A DNA stretch of 64,000 nucleotides from Bacillus horti (GTDB lineage: Bacteria; Bacillota; Bacilli; Caldalkalibacillales; JCM-10596). The stretch is from positions 1-64,000 of the forward strand of contig NZ_JAUSTY010000003.1 in the NCBI RefSeq assembly GCF_030813115.1, given 5' to 3'. This document shows positions 52,656-62,145 of this stretch, one piece after another; position 1 is the first letter of the stretch; each line of letters opens with the position of its first letter. The notes beneath the pieces are model-generated. The model was not told the DNA's origin. It was given only the letters and a program-made list of their open reading frames with translations, and made no database searches. A program made the position numbers and the translations under genes.

Positions 52656-52684
52656 TTGCTAAATGTTAAAAGGTATTCTATAGT
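52656..52684 (+). promoter_or_regulatory. Promoter of the isochorismatase-family gene
   Basis: TTGCTA, 17 bases, TATAGT; about 92 bases upstream of the gene start and about 70 bases away from the BlaI sites, so direct BlaI control of this gene is uncertain. Confidence 0.5.
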
Positions 52685-52775
52685 TATATTATACAGGGAA
52701 CGTAAGTTCTTATTTAGTTTTAAAGAGACTACAATCACAGGATTTTCCAAAGTGATAAATTAAGGGGGATTACGG

Positions 52776-53300
52776 ATGTCTAAGACGGCACTTCTAATTG
52801 TAGATGTTCAAAAGGGAATGTTTTTTGAGGATTATCCTGTCTACCAAGGGGACAGGCTAATTAAGAATGTACAGGAGTTATTGCTGAAAGCACGGGCAGC
52901 TCAGGCTCCTGTTATTTATGTGCAGCATGCTGAAGACGAGGACTCTGGACCATTAGTGTTTGGAACGACAGCTTGGGAAGTACATGATGATATTGCTCCG
53001 CAGGACGGTGATGTTATTATTCATAAACAGACTCCAGACTCTTTTTATCAGACACACCTAGAGGAAGAACTTAGGAAGCAAGGTATCGAGCATATTGTTT
53101 TAACAGGTATACAAACAGAGGTTTGTGTAGACACGACCTGTCGTAGAGCAAGAAGTTTGGATTATAAGGTGACGTTAGTTACAGATGCACACTCCACCTG
53201 GGATTCTCAGGTTCTTAAGGCTCAGCAAATTATTGATCATCATAATGCCACATTAAGGTGGATGGCAACCGCTAAGAAAGCAGAGGAGATTATTTTTTAA
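52776..53300 (+). CDS. Isochorismatase-family cysteine hydrolase
   Basis: A 174-residue cytoplasmic hydrolase with the Asp-Lys-Cys triad of the nicotinamidase/isochorismatase superfamily: Asp in LLIVDVQKGMF, Lys in VIIHKQTPDSF and Cys in TGIQTEVCVDTTCRRA, followed by VTLVTDAHSTWDS. Real substrates vary (amides, isochorismate, carbamoyl compounds). ATG with AAGGGGGAT upstream. Divergent from bla; a terminator follows. Confidence 0.9.
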   Translation: MSKTALLIVDVQKGMFFEDYPVYQGDRLIKNVQELLLKARAAQAPVIYVQHAEDEDSGPLVFGTTAWEVHDDIAPQDGDVIIHKQTPDSFYQTHLEEELRKQGIEHIVLTGIQTEVCVDTTCRRARSLDYKVTLVTDAHSTWDSQVLKAQQIIDHHNATLRWMATAKKAEEIIF

Positions 53301-53392
53301 CTCAGCTTTCACTGCATGGAATAGGTAAAGAAACTATGATTTTGCCGTCTAAGGCTAGAATATAATGCTGCTTTGGAGATAAGCATAAGTTG

Positions 53393-53448
53393 AAAAAGCA
53401 AGGCGCTTTGAAGTCTATGCTGACTCCTTAACGCCTTGCTTTTTAGAT
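53393..53448. terminator. Terminator between convergent genes
   Basis: AAAAAGCAAGGCG and CGCCTTGCTTTTT form a perfect 13-bp stem with a loop of about 26 bases. It can act on both strands, ending the isochorismatase gene and the DsbA/FrnE-like gene. Confidence 0.85.
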
Positions 53449-53512
53449 CATAAATTTTGCCTAAAATTATTCACTATCTCTATTTAGATTCTTTATAACG
53501 CCGTTCGTCTAT

Positions 53513-54223
53513 TTAGGCTTTGCACTCACCGTCTGAGCAGTAATCCTGTCCAGCTTTAGGGGAGGTTTCATTCACAACGGTCAATGGTCTAGCTTCACCC
53601 CATGCTTTTTGCAGGGTATCAAGAAAAACATCACTAGATTGTGCCCCTGAAATCGCATATTTACGATCAATCACAAAATAAGGAACCCCGCGAATACCTA
53701 ATTCTTTAGCCTCTTGTTCATCAGCATGAACCTCTAACGTATGATGGTCTCCCTGAAGCATCTTTGTGGTCTCCTCTAGATCCAGACCCGCTTCGGTAGC
53801 TAGCTCTATCAGAACGTTATGCTGTCCGATGTTCTTGGAGGCTGTGAAAACCGCGTGGAACAGCTTTTCAGCTATCTCCCCAGACTTGCCATGATGTGCA
53901 GCAAAGTGGGTTAAGCGATGAGCGTCAAAGGAATTGGTCAACTCCATGGTATCAAAATGATAGGTTAGTCCAACTTCCTCAGCTTGCTTCGCTACATTTT
54001 GATTCATCGCCTTAGCCTGCTCCACAGGTACGTTATACTTTGCCGACAGCATTTCATATACGCTTTCCGGGTTATCTCTCTTCGCACCAGGATCAAGCTC
54101 AAAGCTGCGATAGGTTACCTCTACCCTGTCTTTATGAGCGAACTGCTCCAGTGCTACCTCAAACTTACGCTTGCCAATATAACAAAAGGGACACATATAA
54201 TCAGACCAGATTTCAACTTTCAT
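53513..54223 (-). CDS. DsbA-family (FrnE-like) thiol oxidoreductase
   Basis: A 236-residue cytoplasmic protein with a thioredoxin fold: WSDYMCPFCYIGKRKFEVAL with CPFC active site at the end of strand one, a helical insert, ELGIRGVPYFVID with the cis-Pro, and ISGAQSSDVFLDTL. Unlike exported DsbA it has no signal peptide. It ends with an extra cysteine pair (DYCSDGECKA). FrnE-type proteins are protein disulfide isomerases linked to oxidative stress. ATG with GGAGGGGTAG upstream. Confidence 0.9.
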   Translation of the reverse strand: MKVEIWSDYMCPFCYIGKRKFEVALEQFAHKDRVEVTYRSFELDPGAKRDNPESVYEMLSAKYNVPVEQAKAMNQNVAKQAEEVGLTYHFDTMELTNSFDAHRLTHFAAHHGKSGEIAEKLFHAVFTASKNIGQHNVLIELATEAGLDLEETTKMLQGDHHTLEVHADEQEAKELGIRGVPYFVIDRKYAISGAQSSDVFLDTLQKAWGEARPLTVVNETSPKAGQDYCSDGECKA

Positions 54224-54336
54224 AGCTACCCCTCCAACAGCTTTTAGTACTGTCCATTTTAAACTTATTTAAAGTTACTTGTAAGAGTAGAGTAGTTGAT
54301 CCTGATCCATTTGACAACAATATTGCTCACATCAGT

Positions 54337-55611
54337 CTAGCTATTCACTCCTTCATGGGCAGCAGGGAGCTTAGAGGTCTCCATAGACTTTTTAGAGGAC
54401 GATAAGGTTCTTTGAGAAAGAAACCCAATCAAGCTTAATAGTAGCAAGCCTAAAGCTGTACCGATAAGAACAGATGCAACATCAAATAGCTCCACTAGCC
54501 ATGCCCCAAGAAGAGGAGCAACAAGCAGTGTTACACTCATAAGAGAATTATACATGCCCGATACTCGCCCGACCGTTTCTTCCGTTGTGAAATCCTGTAA
54601 AAGGTATTGAGTGATAATCGTAAAGAGTCCAACTCCTGCTCCTAAGATAATCCCAATACCTATAGGAGTAAATTCAGCTACGCCAGGCTTCAGTAGTCCT
54701 AGGCTTAAAAAGGTAGCCCCCATCACACCAATACTCACACCCAAAAGAGTCCCATAAGCCTTTACTTGCTTAAATCGCATAAGTATTGTAATCGTCAGTA
54801 ACGCCCCGAAGCCACTGCTTGACATGACCCAACCAAATAGCTCTGGCCTTTGAGGCGCTAGCTCGCGCACAAGGATAGGAAATTGAACATCGATCATTTG
54901 AATGACAAAAAAGGTGAAAAAAGAGAGGGCAAAGCCAAATAAAAGCATACGGGTTTTGATGACAATAGACCAGCCTTCCCTCCAAAGCTGCCAAAATGGA
55001 AGCTTTTGATTTGCTAACTGTGTAGAATCCTGCTGAGTGCTGACCTCCTTGGACATGGTTAAAAGGATGACGAAGGAAATCAAAAGAGCCACAAAGTTCA
55101 GCAGAATACAGAATTGAGGTGAATATAAGCCAGCGAGCGTAGCCCCAAGCAATGGACCAATAACCTTAGATAGTTGGGACACTGTTCCATTAAGACTAAT
55201 CGCCTTAAGCAACTGATCCTTATGAACAATACGCTTGATCAAGCTTTGCTGAGCCGGAAAATGTACAGTGGTGATAGTAGAGCGAAGCGCTAGAATCACA
55301 ATGCACAGCCAAGGCTGATTCGTAAAGGCGAGAACAAGGGTTAAAAGAGCTGATACAAGGTCAGCAAACATCATGACTCGAACCTGACTGAATCGACCGA
55401 CCCATACGCCAGCAAATTGACTAAGTAGGGCTTGAGGGAGGGCGAAGGCAACCGGAATAAGGGCAAGCATTAAGGGACGCTCATTCCAGAGAAAAGCAAA
55501 TAGCATAATAACCGCAATTCGATCGAAATAAATACCAAGCATCGAGATGCTGTATGAGGAAAAAAGCTTCATAAACGTTTTATTTTGATAAAGTGAGACA
55601 GATGATTTCAT
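54337..55611 (-). CDS. MFS transporter (enterobactin-exporter/TetV-like)
   Basis: A 424-residue membrane protein with about twelve helices: KLFSSYSISMLGIYFDRIAVIM, VWVGRFSQVRVMMFADLVSALL (A-motif-like loop), SLIKRIVHKDQLLKAISLNGTVSQLSKVIGPLLG, and VGRVSGMYNSLMSVTLLVAPLLG. This subgroup exports drugs, macrolides or siderophores. ATG 55609-55611 with AGGGGG upstream; the longer frame to 55641 lacks a site. The OmpR-type regulator upstream on the same strand (55793-56935) may control it. Confidence 0.88.
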   Translation of the reverse strand: MKSSVSLYQNKTFMKLFSSYSISMLGIYFDRIAVIMLFAFLWNERPLMLALIPVAFALPQALLSQFAGVWVGRFSQVRVMMFADLVSALLTLVLAFTNQPWLCIVILALRSTITTVHFPAQQSLIKRIVHKDQLLKAISLNGTVSQLSKVIGPLLGATLAGLYSPQFCILLNFVALLISFVILLTMSKEVSTQQDSTQLANQKLPFWQLWREGWSIVIKTRMLLFGFALSFFTFFVIQMIDVQFPILVRELAPQRPELFGWVMSSSGFGALLTITILMRFKQVKAYGTLLGVSIGVMGATFLSLGLLKPGVAEFTPIGIGIILGAGVGLFTIITQYLLQDFTTEETVGRVSGMYNSLMSVTLLVAPLLGAWLVELFDVASVLIGTALGLLLLSLIGFLSQRTLSSSKKSMETSKLPAAHEGVNS

Positions 55612-55792
55612 TAAAAAACCCCCTAATTTAACTAGATGCATGTAACCGTAGCAAGGGCTTATTAATCATATTAAGCCACAGAGTAGAGTCAAAGCTCTAT
55701 CTCTTACTACTTGTGTAGCTCTAGCATAGAGGGGTTTTGTCAGAGGAATATCAGAGGATTTTCCAATAAATATTTGAGAGCTTTCAAAATAA

Positions 55793-56935
55793 CTAAAGGT
55801 TTGCCTTAAGTTGCTTTAAAATGTCTGCTTTCATAGCTTCTTCATCATGCTCAGCCTTTACTTGCCGCATATTCTTCTCAAGGTACTGGTTCCAGAAGGG
55901 AGCGTTAAGTCCGCGTCTTAGGAAGAAACGTAATAAATCGAGGCCGAACACAAAATGGCTTACAAACAAAGAATGCTTGATTATAGAAAAGCCGTCTTGT
56001 AGCCATTTGCCGCCTTCCTTCTGTTCGCCTTTTAACAGGTTAAATATTCCGAGTAGGATGTAGTAAATTCCTTTCTCTCTCATGTAAGGTCGAGTTTCAA
56101 AAATCGCATCTAGTACCTCTATCTGCTCCTTACTATATTCATCCTTTCCTGTAGCCATACCATACATTAGCTTGAAGTTATGGAAAAAGGGATAAAAGCC
56201 GTGGTCCGCTCCCTTAATTTCTTGCTCAGCTATGGCAATAGCTGCTTCTAGCTTTGTCCACTCCTCTGACTTTAAGTAAAGATATAGGGGTAAAAGTATA
56301 CGGGCTTCATAGGCTGTGCGCTGGGTGAAGCTGTTTTGTTGTATCGCTTTCTCGTAATAGAAAACCGTGTCCTTCCCGTCCAAAATCTCTAGCATGTACA
56401 GGAGAAACATGAGACGATCAGCAAAAGGAGCTCCATGTGGATTAGCCATAAACGCAAAGTCGCCTTTCATAAAATGAATATTGACGATATCCTCAGTAGG
56501 TAGCTGAATCCCAAGATTTTGATCATTTAACAAGGTTTCGATCGCTTGCCCATTTCCGTACAGGCGATACATGCTCACTAAGCTTGAAGTAGCCTGCTGA
56601 AATTCAGGGTCCAAACTCATCGTAATATCGAAGGCATGTGTATGTGTTTTCGTGCGAGAGGTAAGCTGATAACCAAAGCCGCGAATCGTATCTAGAGTGT
56701 AGAACTCCTGGAGAGGCTTTAGCTTTTTACGCAAACGATAGATATGATCATCCACTGTTCTGTCCGTTGGTTCCTCCATAGACCAAACAGCATTAAGTAG
56801 CTGCTCTCTTGAAAAAGGAGTTTGAAGATACTCATAAAGGAATTGCAATAGCTCAAACTCTTTCCTCAGCAATAGGATCGTTTCATTCGCGCAGGTTACG
56901 GAATAGGGGCTTAAATGGAAGCTTATTTTGCTCAT
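55793..56935 (-). CDS. Transcriptional regulator: OmpR-type winged helix plus helical repeat domain
   Basis: A 380-residue protein with no receiver domain. The first 100 residues are an OmpR/PhoB winged helix (LLLRKEFELLQFLYEYLQTPFSREQLLNAVWS, TVDDHIYRLRKKLKPL, IRGFGYQL). The remaining 280 residues are mostly helical, TPR-like, containing an MRLL-type pattern (SLVSMYRLYGNGQAIETLL, FYEKAIQQNSFTQRTAYEARILLPLYLYLKSEEW). It resembles Bacillus regulators with a C-terminal sensing superhelix; ligand unknown. ATG 56933-56935 with GAGGTG upstream. It precedes the MFS gene by about 180 bases on the same strand, so control of that exporter is likely. Confidence 0.72.
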   Translation of the reverse strand: MSKISFHLSPYSVTCANETILLLRKEFELLQFLYEYLQTPFSREQLLNAVWSMEEPTDRTVDDHIYRLRKKLKPLQEFYTLDTIRGFGYQLTSRTKTHTHAFDITMSLDPEFQQATSSLVSMYRLYGNGQAIETLLNDQNLGIQLPTEDIVNIHFMKGDFAFMANPHGAPFADRLMFLLYMLEILDGKDTVFYYEKAIQQNSFTQRTAYEARILLPLYLYLKSEEWTKLEAAIAIAEQEIKGADHGFYPFFHNFKLMYGMATGKDEYSKEQIEVLDAIFETRPYMREKGIYYILLGIFNLLKGEQKEGGKWLQDGFSIIKHSLFVSHFVFGLDLLRFFLRRGLNAPFWNQYLEKNMRQVKAEHDEEAMKADILKQLKANL

Positions 56936-57021
56936 AGCAAACACACCTCAAACCATAGAATATAGTATTACTATATCAAACATTATAGATCCCTACGACT
57001 ATTAAGTGGTAACCGTTGACA

Positions 57022-57067
57022 GAAAAAAAGGTAGTCTCATTATAAAGTTCTAATGTAGACCACCTTT
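57022..57067 (-). terminator. Terminator of the ABC exporter operon
   Basis: AAAGGTGGTCTACATTA pairs with TAATGAGACTACCTTT on the minus strand, followed by TTTT. It lies about 110 bases after the last exporter gene. Confidence 0.75.
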
Positions 57068-57175
57068 ATTCATAGACCAACCTTTATTCCTATCAAAGCG
57101 TTTATTCAAAGGTTAACTCACTAGTTGCTGCAACAGTTATAGGTACAACGTAAAGCCTTTCTTTTCATTGACTTT

Positions 57176-59035
57176 TTAACTAACCGCTTCCTTATCTGAA
57201 AACTGACTGTAATACAAGTCTGCATAGAAGCCTTTTTGCTCCAACAGCTCCTTGTGATTTCCTTTTTCAATAATGTCCCCTTTATCCATCACTAGGATGA
57301 GATCAGCTTCTCTAATCGTAGAGAGGCGGTGGGCAATCACAAAGCTTGTGCGACCAACCATGAGCTCGTTCATTGCTTTCTGGATGTTCATTTCTGTCCG
57401 TGTATCGACGCTACTTGTTGCTTCATCTAGGATGAGAATTTTAGGATCAGCTAGGATAGCCCGAGCAATCGTCAGCAGCTGTCGTTGACCTTGGGAAATG
57501 TTCGTGGCATCCTCACCTAACACCGTATCATAGCCTTCTGGAAGCGTACGGATAAAGTCATCCGCATAGGCAGCTTTAGCCGCTCGTACAATGTCCGCTT
57601 CTGTAGAGCCTTCACGTCCGTAAGCAATATTATCTCTAATGGTTCCGTTAAACAGCCATGTATCCTGAAGAACCATAGCAAACATATCACGTACCTGTTC
57701 GCGAGATAGATCCTTAAGGTCAACACCACCAACACGAATACTTCCACTATCTAGCTCATAGAAACGCATGAGTAGATTAATAATGGTCGTTTTACCAGCT
57801 CCAGTTGGCCCTACAATAGCAACCGTTTGACCCTCATGAACCTCTACATTCATATCCTTGACTATCGCCGTATCTTTCTTATATCCAAAGCGTACATGAT
57901 CAAAGGAAACATGACCAGGTAGCTTATCTGTGTCAACAGATGAAAGCTCTTCACGCGGCTCTTCTTCTTCATCCAGTAGCTTAAAGACACGCTCAGCCGA
58001 AGCAATCGCCGACTGTATCATATTTGCTATACTAGCGACCTGAACCATAGGCTGAGATAATTGCTGAGAGTACTGAATGAACGCCTGCACATCCCCGATT
58101 CTAATCGTATTGTTCAGCACCAAAATTCCTCCAACAATACACACCAACACATAACCAATATTACTCACAAACATCATCAGCGGCATCATAATGCCCGAAA
58201 TAAACTGAGCCTTCCATCCAGAATGATATAGCCGATCATTAATCTCTTCAAACTCATTAATCGACTTTTGCTCATGTCCAAAAGCCTTAACAACCTGATG
58301 ACCCGTGAACATTTCCTCTACATGACCATTGATTTCACCTAGCTCCTTCTGCTGGTTAGCGAAATGCTTCTGAGAAAAGGAAGCAACTACTCGAACAACA
58401 ACCAAGCTAAGAGGAATCGTGACAATGACAACCAATGTGAGCAGTGGGCTAATCACTAGCATCATCACAATGACCCCGATAACAGTAATGACGGATGTAA
58501 TGATCTGTGTTAGAGCCTGCTGTAGAGACGTATTAATGTTATCTATATCGTTAACAGCACGACTGAGGATATCTCCATGAGCGTTTTGATCATAGTATTT
58601 TAAAGGTAAGCGAGTAAGCTTTTCATTTACCTTCTGTCTAATTTCAGCAATGGTCATCTGAGATACACTGGCCATAATATAGCCCTGTAAAAAGGCAAAT
58701 AATGCAGAAAAGAGATAGAGTCCAGCTAACGTTAGGAGTAATTGACCAAGGAAACCGAAATCTACACCCACCTGATTAATGAAGCTATCGAATAGGGAAG
58801 TGGTAGCTCGACCTAACAGCATTGGGCTAATGACGTTAAAAACGGTAGAAAAGAGAGCTGCAATGGCTACAAAGATAAGCTGCTTTCTACGTGGCTTTAA
58901 ATAGCCGAACAAACGGAATAATGTTTTCTTAAATTCCTTAGGCTTATCAACGGGACCCATTCCCATCCCATGGCCGTGTCCACGACCCATACTAGCCGAG
59001 CTAACGGGAGGTTTTTTATTCGTGTTTTGACTCAT
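57176..59035 (-). CDS. Heterodimeric multidrug ABC exporter subunit B (catalytic-type site)
   Basis: A 619-residue half transporter: a His/Gly-rich N-terminus (MGRGHGHGMGMG), six membrane helices (about 50-330), then an ATPase domain with Walker A VGPTGAGKTT, Walker B LILDEATSSVD with the catalytic Glu, and H-loop IAHRLST. Its signature is changed to ISQGQRQ, whereas the partner has LSGGQKQ. Such complementary degeneration marks heterodimers like BmrCD, LmrCD and TM287/288. It exports drugs or lipids. Start overlaps the stop of the partner gene (ATGA). Confidence 0.92.
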   Translation of the reverse strand: MSQNTNKKPPVSSASMGRGHGHGMGMGPVDKPKEFKKTLFRLFGYLKPRRKQLIFVAIAALFSTVFNVISPMLLGRATTSLFDSFINQVGVDFGFLGQLLLTLAGLYLFSALFAFLQGYIMASVSQMTIAEIRQKVNEKLTRLPLKYYDQNAHGDILSRAVNDIDNINTSLQQALTQIITSVITVIGVIVMMLVISPLLTLVVIVTIPLSLVVVRVVASFSQKHFANQQKELGEINGHVEEMFTGHQVVKAFGHEQKSINEFEEINDRLYHSGWKAQFISGIMMPLMMFVSNIGYVLVCIVGGILVLNNTIRIGDVQAFIQYSQQLSQPMVQVASIANMIQSAIASAERVFKLLDEEEEPREELSSVDTDKLPGHVSFDHVRFGYKKDTAIVKDMNVEVHEGQTVAIVGPTGAGKTTIINLLMRFYELDSGSIRVGGVDLKDLSREQVRDMFAMVLQDTWLFNGTIRDNIAYGREGSTEADIVRAAKAAYADDFIRTLPEGYDTVLGEDATNISQGQRQLLTIARAILADPKILILDEATSSVDTRTEMNIQKAMNELMVGRTSFVIAHRLSTIREADLILVMDKGDIIEKGNHKELLEQKGFYADLYYSQFSDKEAVS

Positions 59036-60759
59036 GCGCTTTCCTCCTCAGCCTGCTGAGACGTAACAATTTCCTGATAAATGCGGTTGTTCTTAAGTAG
59101 CTCATCATGTGTTCCTATGCCCGCTACTTTTCCTTCATTGAGTACAATAATTTGGTCTGCATCGACCACTGTACTCACCCTCTGGGCTACTACGATCATT
59201 GTTGATTTATGGGTCTCTTCTCTAAGAGCACGTCTTAGCTTAGCATCTGTTTTATAATCTAGAGCCGAAAAGCTATCATCGAATAGATAAATTTCTGGCT
59301 TTCTAATCAATGCCCTAGCGATAGACATACGTTGCTTTTGACCACCAGAAAGGTTTGCTCCTCCTTGCTCAATATGAGACTGTAGACCGTCCTCCTTCTC
59401 TTGGACAAAATCGATCGCCTGAGCGGTACGAAGGGCCGTCTCCATTTCCTGTTCATTAGCGTCTTCCTTTCCAATGCGCAGGTTTTCTGCAATGCTCCCA
59501 CTGAACAGAGTAGCCTTTTGTGGTACATAGCCTATCTTTTTCCGTAATGTCTGCTGGGACATAGAACGTACGTCTACTCCATCAACCAAAATAGAGCCTT
59601 TTTCAATATCGTAGAATCTTGGGATTAACTGAAGTAAGGAGGTTTTACCAGCACCTGTACTTCCGATAATCGCCGTGACTTCTCCAGGCTTAGCGTGGAA
59701 GGATACGTTCTCTACAGCGGGCTTTTCTGCTCCTTCATAACGAAACGTAACATTCTTGAATTCCACATCCCCGTAGAGTCCAGTTCCTTTGTTCTCCTGC
59801 TCTGGATCCTTAATATCAGATTGCAGCTGAAGCACTTCATTAATCCGTTTGGCTGACGCCTGTGCACGAGGAATCATAATTAACGTCATAGAGAGCATAA
59901 TCAAGGACATTAAAATCATCATGGCATATTGTAGGAAAGCCATTAGATTACCGACCTGCATGGCTCCAGAGTCAATACGAATTCCTCCGAACCAAACAAT
60001 CGCTATATTCGTAAAGCTCATTACAATAATCATAATCGGGAAAAGGAAAGCCATTAGCTTATTTACCTTAATCCCTGTGTCTCGGTAATCCTCATTCGCT
60101 TGGACAAAGCGTTTCTTTTCATCTTCAACACGATTAAAAGCCCGAACAACACGCACTCCTGAAAGTCCTTCACGCAGGAGTAAATTTAAGCGGTCTGTCT
60201 TTTTTTGTAAGGCTCCAAACAAAGGTATCGCTTTGTGTGAAACTAGAAGAATGAGAAGAGTTAAAACAGGTAAAGCAGCTAAAAATACAAGAGATAACGT
60301 AGCATCTCGGGAAACGGCTAGAATAATGCCTCCCAATAACAGTAAAGGAGCTCTTGTCATCATATTAAGCATCATGTTAAGGACGTCCTGTACCTGCTTA
60401 ATATCATTTGTTGTCCGTGTAATCAAGGAAGCAGCTCCAATTTTCTCATACTCCTGTAGGGAGAAATTTTCTACATTTACAAATAGCTTCTTTCGTACGT
60501 CGCGGCCGAAGCCTAAAGCCACCCGAGAGGCGAAGAAGATTTTAGCAACGGTTAATAGTACGGCCAAAATCGAAAATAGAACCATCCAGCCACCTGTCTT
60601 TAAAATATAAGGTGTATCTGAATTCACAATTCCAATGTCTACAATATCGGCCATTAACGTAGGTAAGTAGAGCTCAAGCAAACTACCCGCTAAAGTCAGC
60701 AGAATGACCAGAGCGATCGGTAGCCAGTATGGTTTCAAAAATTTAAATATGGATATCAT
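59032..60759 (-). CDS. Heterodimeric multidrug ABC exporter subunit A (degenerate-site partner)
   Basis: A 575-residue half transporter with six membrane helices then an ATPase domain. Walker A is GSTGAGKTS and the signature LSGGQKQR is intact, but Walker B reads YLFDDSFSALD, with Asp for the catalytic Glu, and the H-loop reads VAQRVST, with Gln for His. These are the usual changes in the non-catalytic half of heterodimeric exporters. Together with the 619-residue subunit it forms one hydrolysing and one structural nucleotide site. ATG with AAGAAGGTCAG upstream, 18 bases after the MarR-type gene. Confidence 0.92.
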   Translation of the reverse strand: MISIFKFLKPYWLPIALVILLTLAGSLLELYLPTLMADIVDIGIVNSDTPYILKTGGWMVLFSILAVLLTVAKIFFASRVALGFGRDVRKKLFVNVENFSLQEYEKIGAASLITRTTNDIKQVQDVLNMMLNMMTRAPLLLLGGIILAVSRDATLSLVFLAALPVLTLLILLVSHKAIPLFGALQKKTDRLNLLLREGLSGVRVVRAFNRVEDEKKRFVQANEDYRDTGIKVNKLMAFLFPIMIIVMSFTNIAIVWFGGIRIDSGAMQVGNLMAFLQYAMMILMSLIMLSMTLIMIPRAQASAKRINEVLQLQSDIKDPEQENKGTGLYGDVEFKNVTFRYEGAEKPAVENVSFHAKPGEVTAIIGSTGAGKTSLLQLIPRFYDIEKGSILVDGVDVRSMSQQTLRKKIGYVPQKATLFSGSIAENLRIGKEDANEQEMETALRTAQAIDFVQEKEDGLQSHIEQGGANLSGGQKQRMSIARALIRKPEIYLFDDSFSALDYKTDAKLRRALREETHKSTMIVVAQRVSTVVDADQIIVLNEGKVAGIGTHDELLKNNRIYQEIVTSQQAEEESA

Positions 60760-60777
60760 GATCTGACCTTCTTTGCG

Positions 60778-61284
60778 TTAAGTTTTTTCACTCTTATTGC
60801 TTTGTTCCTCTTTTTTATGCTCATGTGATGTTTCAATGAAGTGATAGACCTTATGCATTAAACTGGTGAGCTGCTTACTATCTGTTTCTCCTAGATAAAG
60901 GGCTAGCTCAGAGAACCAATTGTACATAGACTTTTGTATGTCTAAAGCGGTTTGGGTTCCCTGCTCGGTAAGGAAAACGCGAACAATTCTTCTATCATTT
61001 TTGTCATTTTCGCGTGTAATCAAACCGTTTTCCTCCATGCTTGTTAGAAGCTGTGTAACAAAGGGGGAGGTGACACACATCAATGCGCTTAGCTCAGATA
61101 CCTTCATGCCTTCAGATGGAGACTTTTCATAAAGAAGCTTAAGGAGTGTTTCTTCACTTCTTTTATGACGGCTGGTGATATGCTTGGAAAGCTCTCTTTC
61201 CCTTTGGCGTTTAAAGCGCGTAAACACCTCGATGAGCCCATCTACCGTTTCCTTGCGAACATCCTCTTTCTCAGAGTTATTCAT
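60778..61284 (-). CDS. MarR-family transcriptional regulator
   Basis: A 168-residue regulator with the MarR winged helix: MKVSELSALMCVTSPFVTQLLTSMEENGLI and the wing RENDKNDRRIVRVFLTEQG, followed by a C-terminal helix and a polar tail rich in Lys, Glu and Ser. First gene of the operon with the two ABC half transporters, a classic layout in which the regulator represses itself and the exporter. ATG 61284 with GAGGGGGC upstream. Confidence 0.9.
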   Translation of the reverse strand: MNNSEKEDVRKETVDGLIEVFTRFKRQRERELSKHITSRHKRSEETLLKLLYEKSPSEGMKVSELSALMCVTSPFVTQLLTSMEENGLITRENDKNDRRIVRVFLTEQGTQTALDIQKSMYNWFSELALYLGETDSKQLTSLMHKVYHFIETSHEHKKEEQSNKSEKT

Positions 61285-61598
61285 ACATTTTCTTGCCCCC
61301 TCACTGAAAACAAATTAGCAACTAAATAGATAAGTAACTAATTTATTAAGTATATAATATATTTAATGGATTCATCGTAAAAAGTCAATATAAAATTTCA
61401 GCTCGATATAAACAAACGTGATGTGAAAAGTGTGTGGTGAGGTATGGTTATACGCTATTCATATTTCTTGTAATCTAGTAAGAAAGGGGATAAAGTAAAA
61501 TCAACAAAGACATAACAGATATAAAGAAATTAACAGCTAAATAAATGAGCATGTACCATAATAAAACTATCAAATTATGAACGAAAGTGGTGATCGTC
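61285..61598. other. Divergent intergenic region of the MarR operon and the glutathione peroxidase gene
   Basis: This 314-base region has AT-rich sequence. Near the MarR gene, AAATTAG (61312-61318) and CTAATTT (61338-61344) form an inverted repeat around 19 bases that also contains the repeated unit AACTAA (GCAACTAA and GTAACTAA); it is a candidate MarR operator. No small RNA or gene is evident in the rest. Confidence 0.45.
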
Positions 61599-62075
61599 AT
61601 GGCAAGTATTTACGATTATTCAGCAGCATTATCAAATGGGCAAGAGGTATCCTTAGCTAACTACAAAGGCAAGGTACTACTTATCGTCAATACGGCGAGC
61701 AAATGTGGCTTTACTCCTCAATTTGAGGGCTTGGAGAAGCTGAATAAGGAGTATAAGGAGCAGGGCTTAGAGATTTTAGGCTTTCCTTGTAATCAGTTCA
61801 TGTCTCAGGATCCGGGAACGAATGAAGAGATTTTGGAATACTGTCAGGTGAATTACGGTGTAACTTTTCCTATGTTCGGGAAGGTGGATGTAAATGGCTC
61901 AGATGCCCATCCGTTGTTTCAATTTCTGAGAAAGCAGCAAAAGGGAATGATGGGTGATTCGATTAAGTGGAATTTTACAAAGTTTTTGGTGGATCGAGAA
62001 GGAAACGTGGTTGAGCGCTTCGCTCCTACGACTACCCCTGAACAGATAGAGAAGTCGATTGAAGAATTACTTTAA
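61599..62075 (+). CDS. Glutathione peroxidase-family thiol peroxidase
   Basis: A 158-residue thioredoxin-fold peroxidase: [16 protein letters not shown] with the peroxidatic Cys (Cys in place of selenocysteine), [12 protein letters not shown] with the second Cys and Gln, and [18 protein letters not shown] with the Trp-Asn of the catalytic tetrad. In Bacillales it likely uses thioredoxin or bacillithiol pathways rather than glutathione. ATG 61599 has AAAGTGGTGA upstream; ATG/GTG further upstream lacks a site. Confidence 0.92.
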   Translation: MASIYDYSAALSNGQEVSLANYKGKVLLIVNTASKCGFTPQFEGLEKLNKEYKEQGLEILGFPCNQFMSQDPGTNEEILEYCQVNYGVTFPMFGKVDVNGSDAHPLFQFLRKQQKGMMGDSIKWNFTKFLVDREGNVVERFAPTTTPEQIEKSIEELL

Positions 62076-62097
62076 GATATGCTTTCCATATGCTGTT

Positions 62098-62140
62098 AAA
62101 AAGGTTGTTCTTACCTGAGAGGTATAGAGCAACCTTTTTT
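62098..62140 (+). terminator. Terminator between convergent genes
   Basis: AAAAAGGTTGTTC pairs with GAGCAACCTTTTTT around a loop that itself has ACCT / AGGT. T tract follows. Confidence 0.85.
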
Positions 62141-62145
62141 GTGGA

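Larger units (their letters stand above)
52331..52775. other. Divergent regulatory region of bla and the isochorismatase gene
   Basis: This 445-base region has no gene. From left to right it holds the bla leader, a 14-bp palindrome (52411-52424), a stand-alone SD sequence (52506-52513), three BlaI-type operators (52524-52574) around the bla promoter, and a plus-strand promoter (52656-52684). A plus-strand open frame over 52500-52763 is rejected because it runs through the operators. Confidence 0.75.

Noticed and set aside
52500-52763. Plus-strand frame of 87 codons
   Set aside because: It runs through the BlaI operators and the plus-strand promoter, lacks a ribosome site and has no protein-like pattern.
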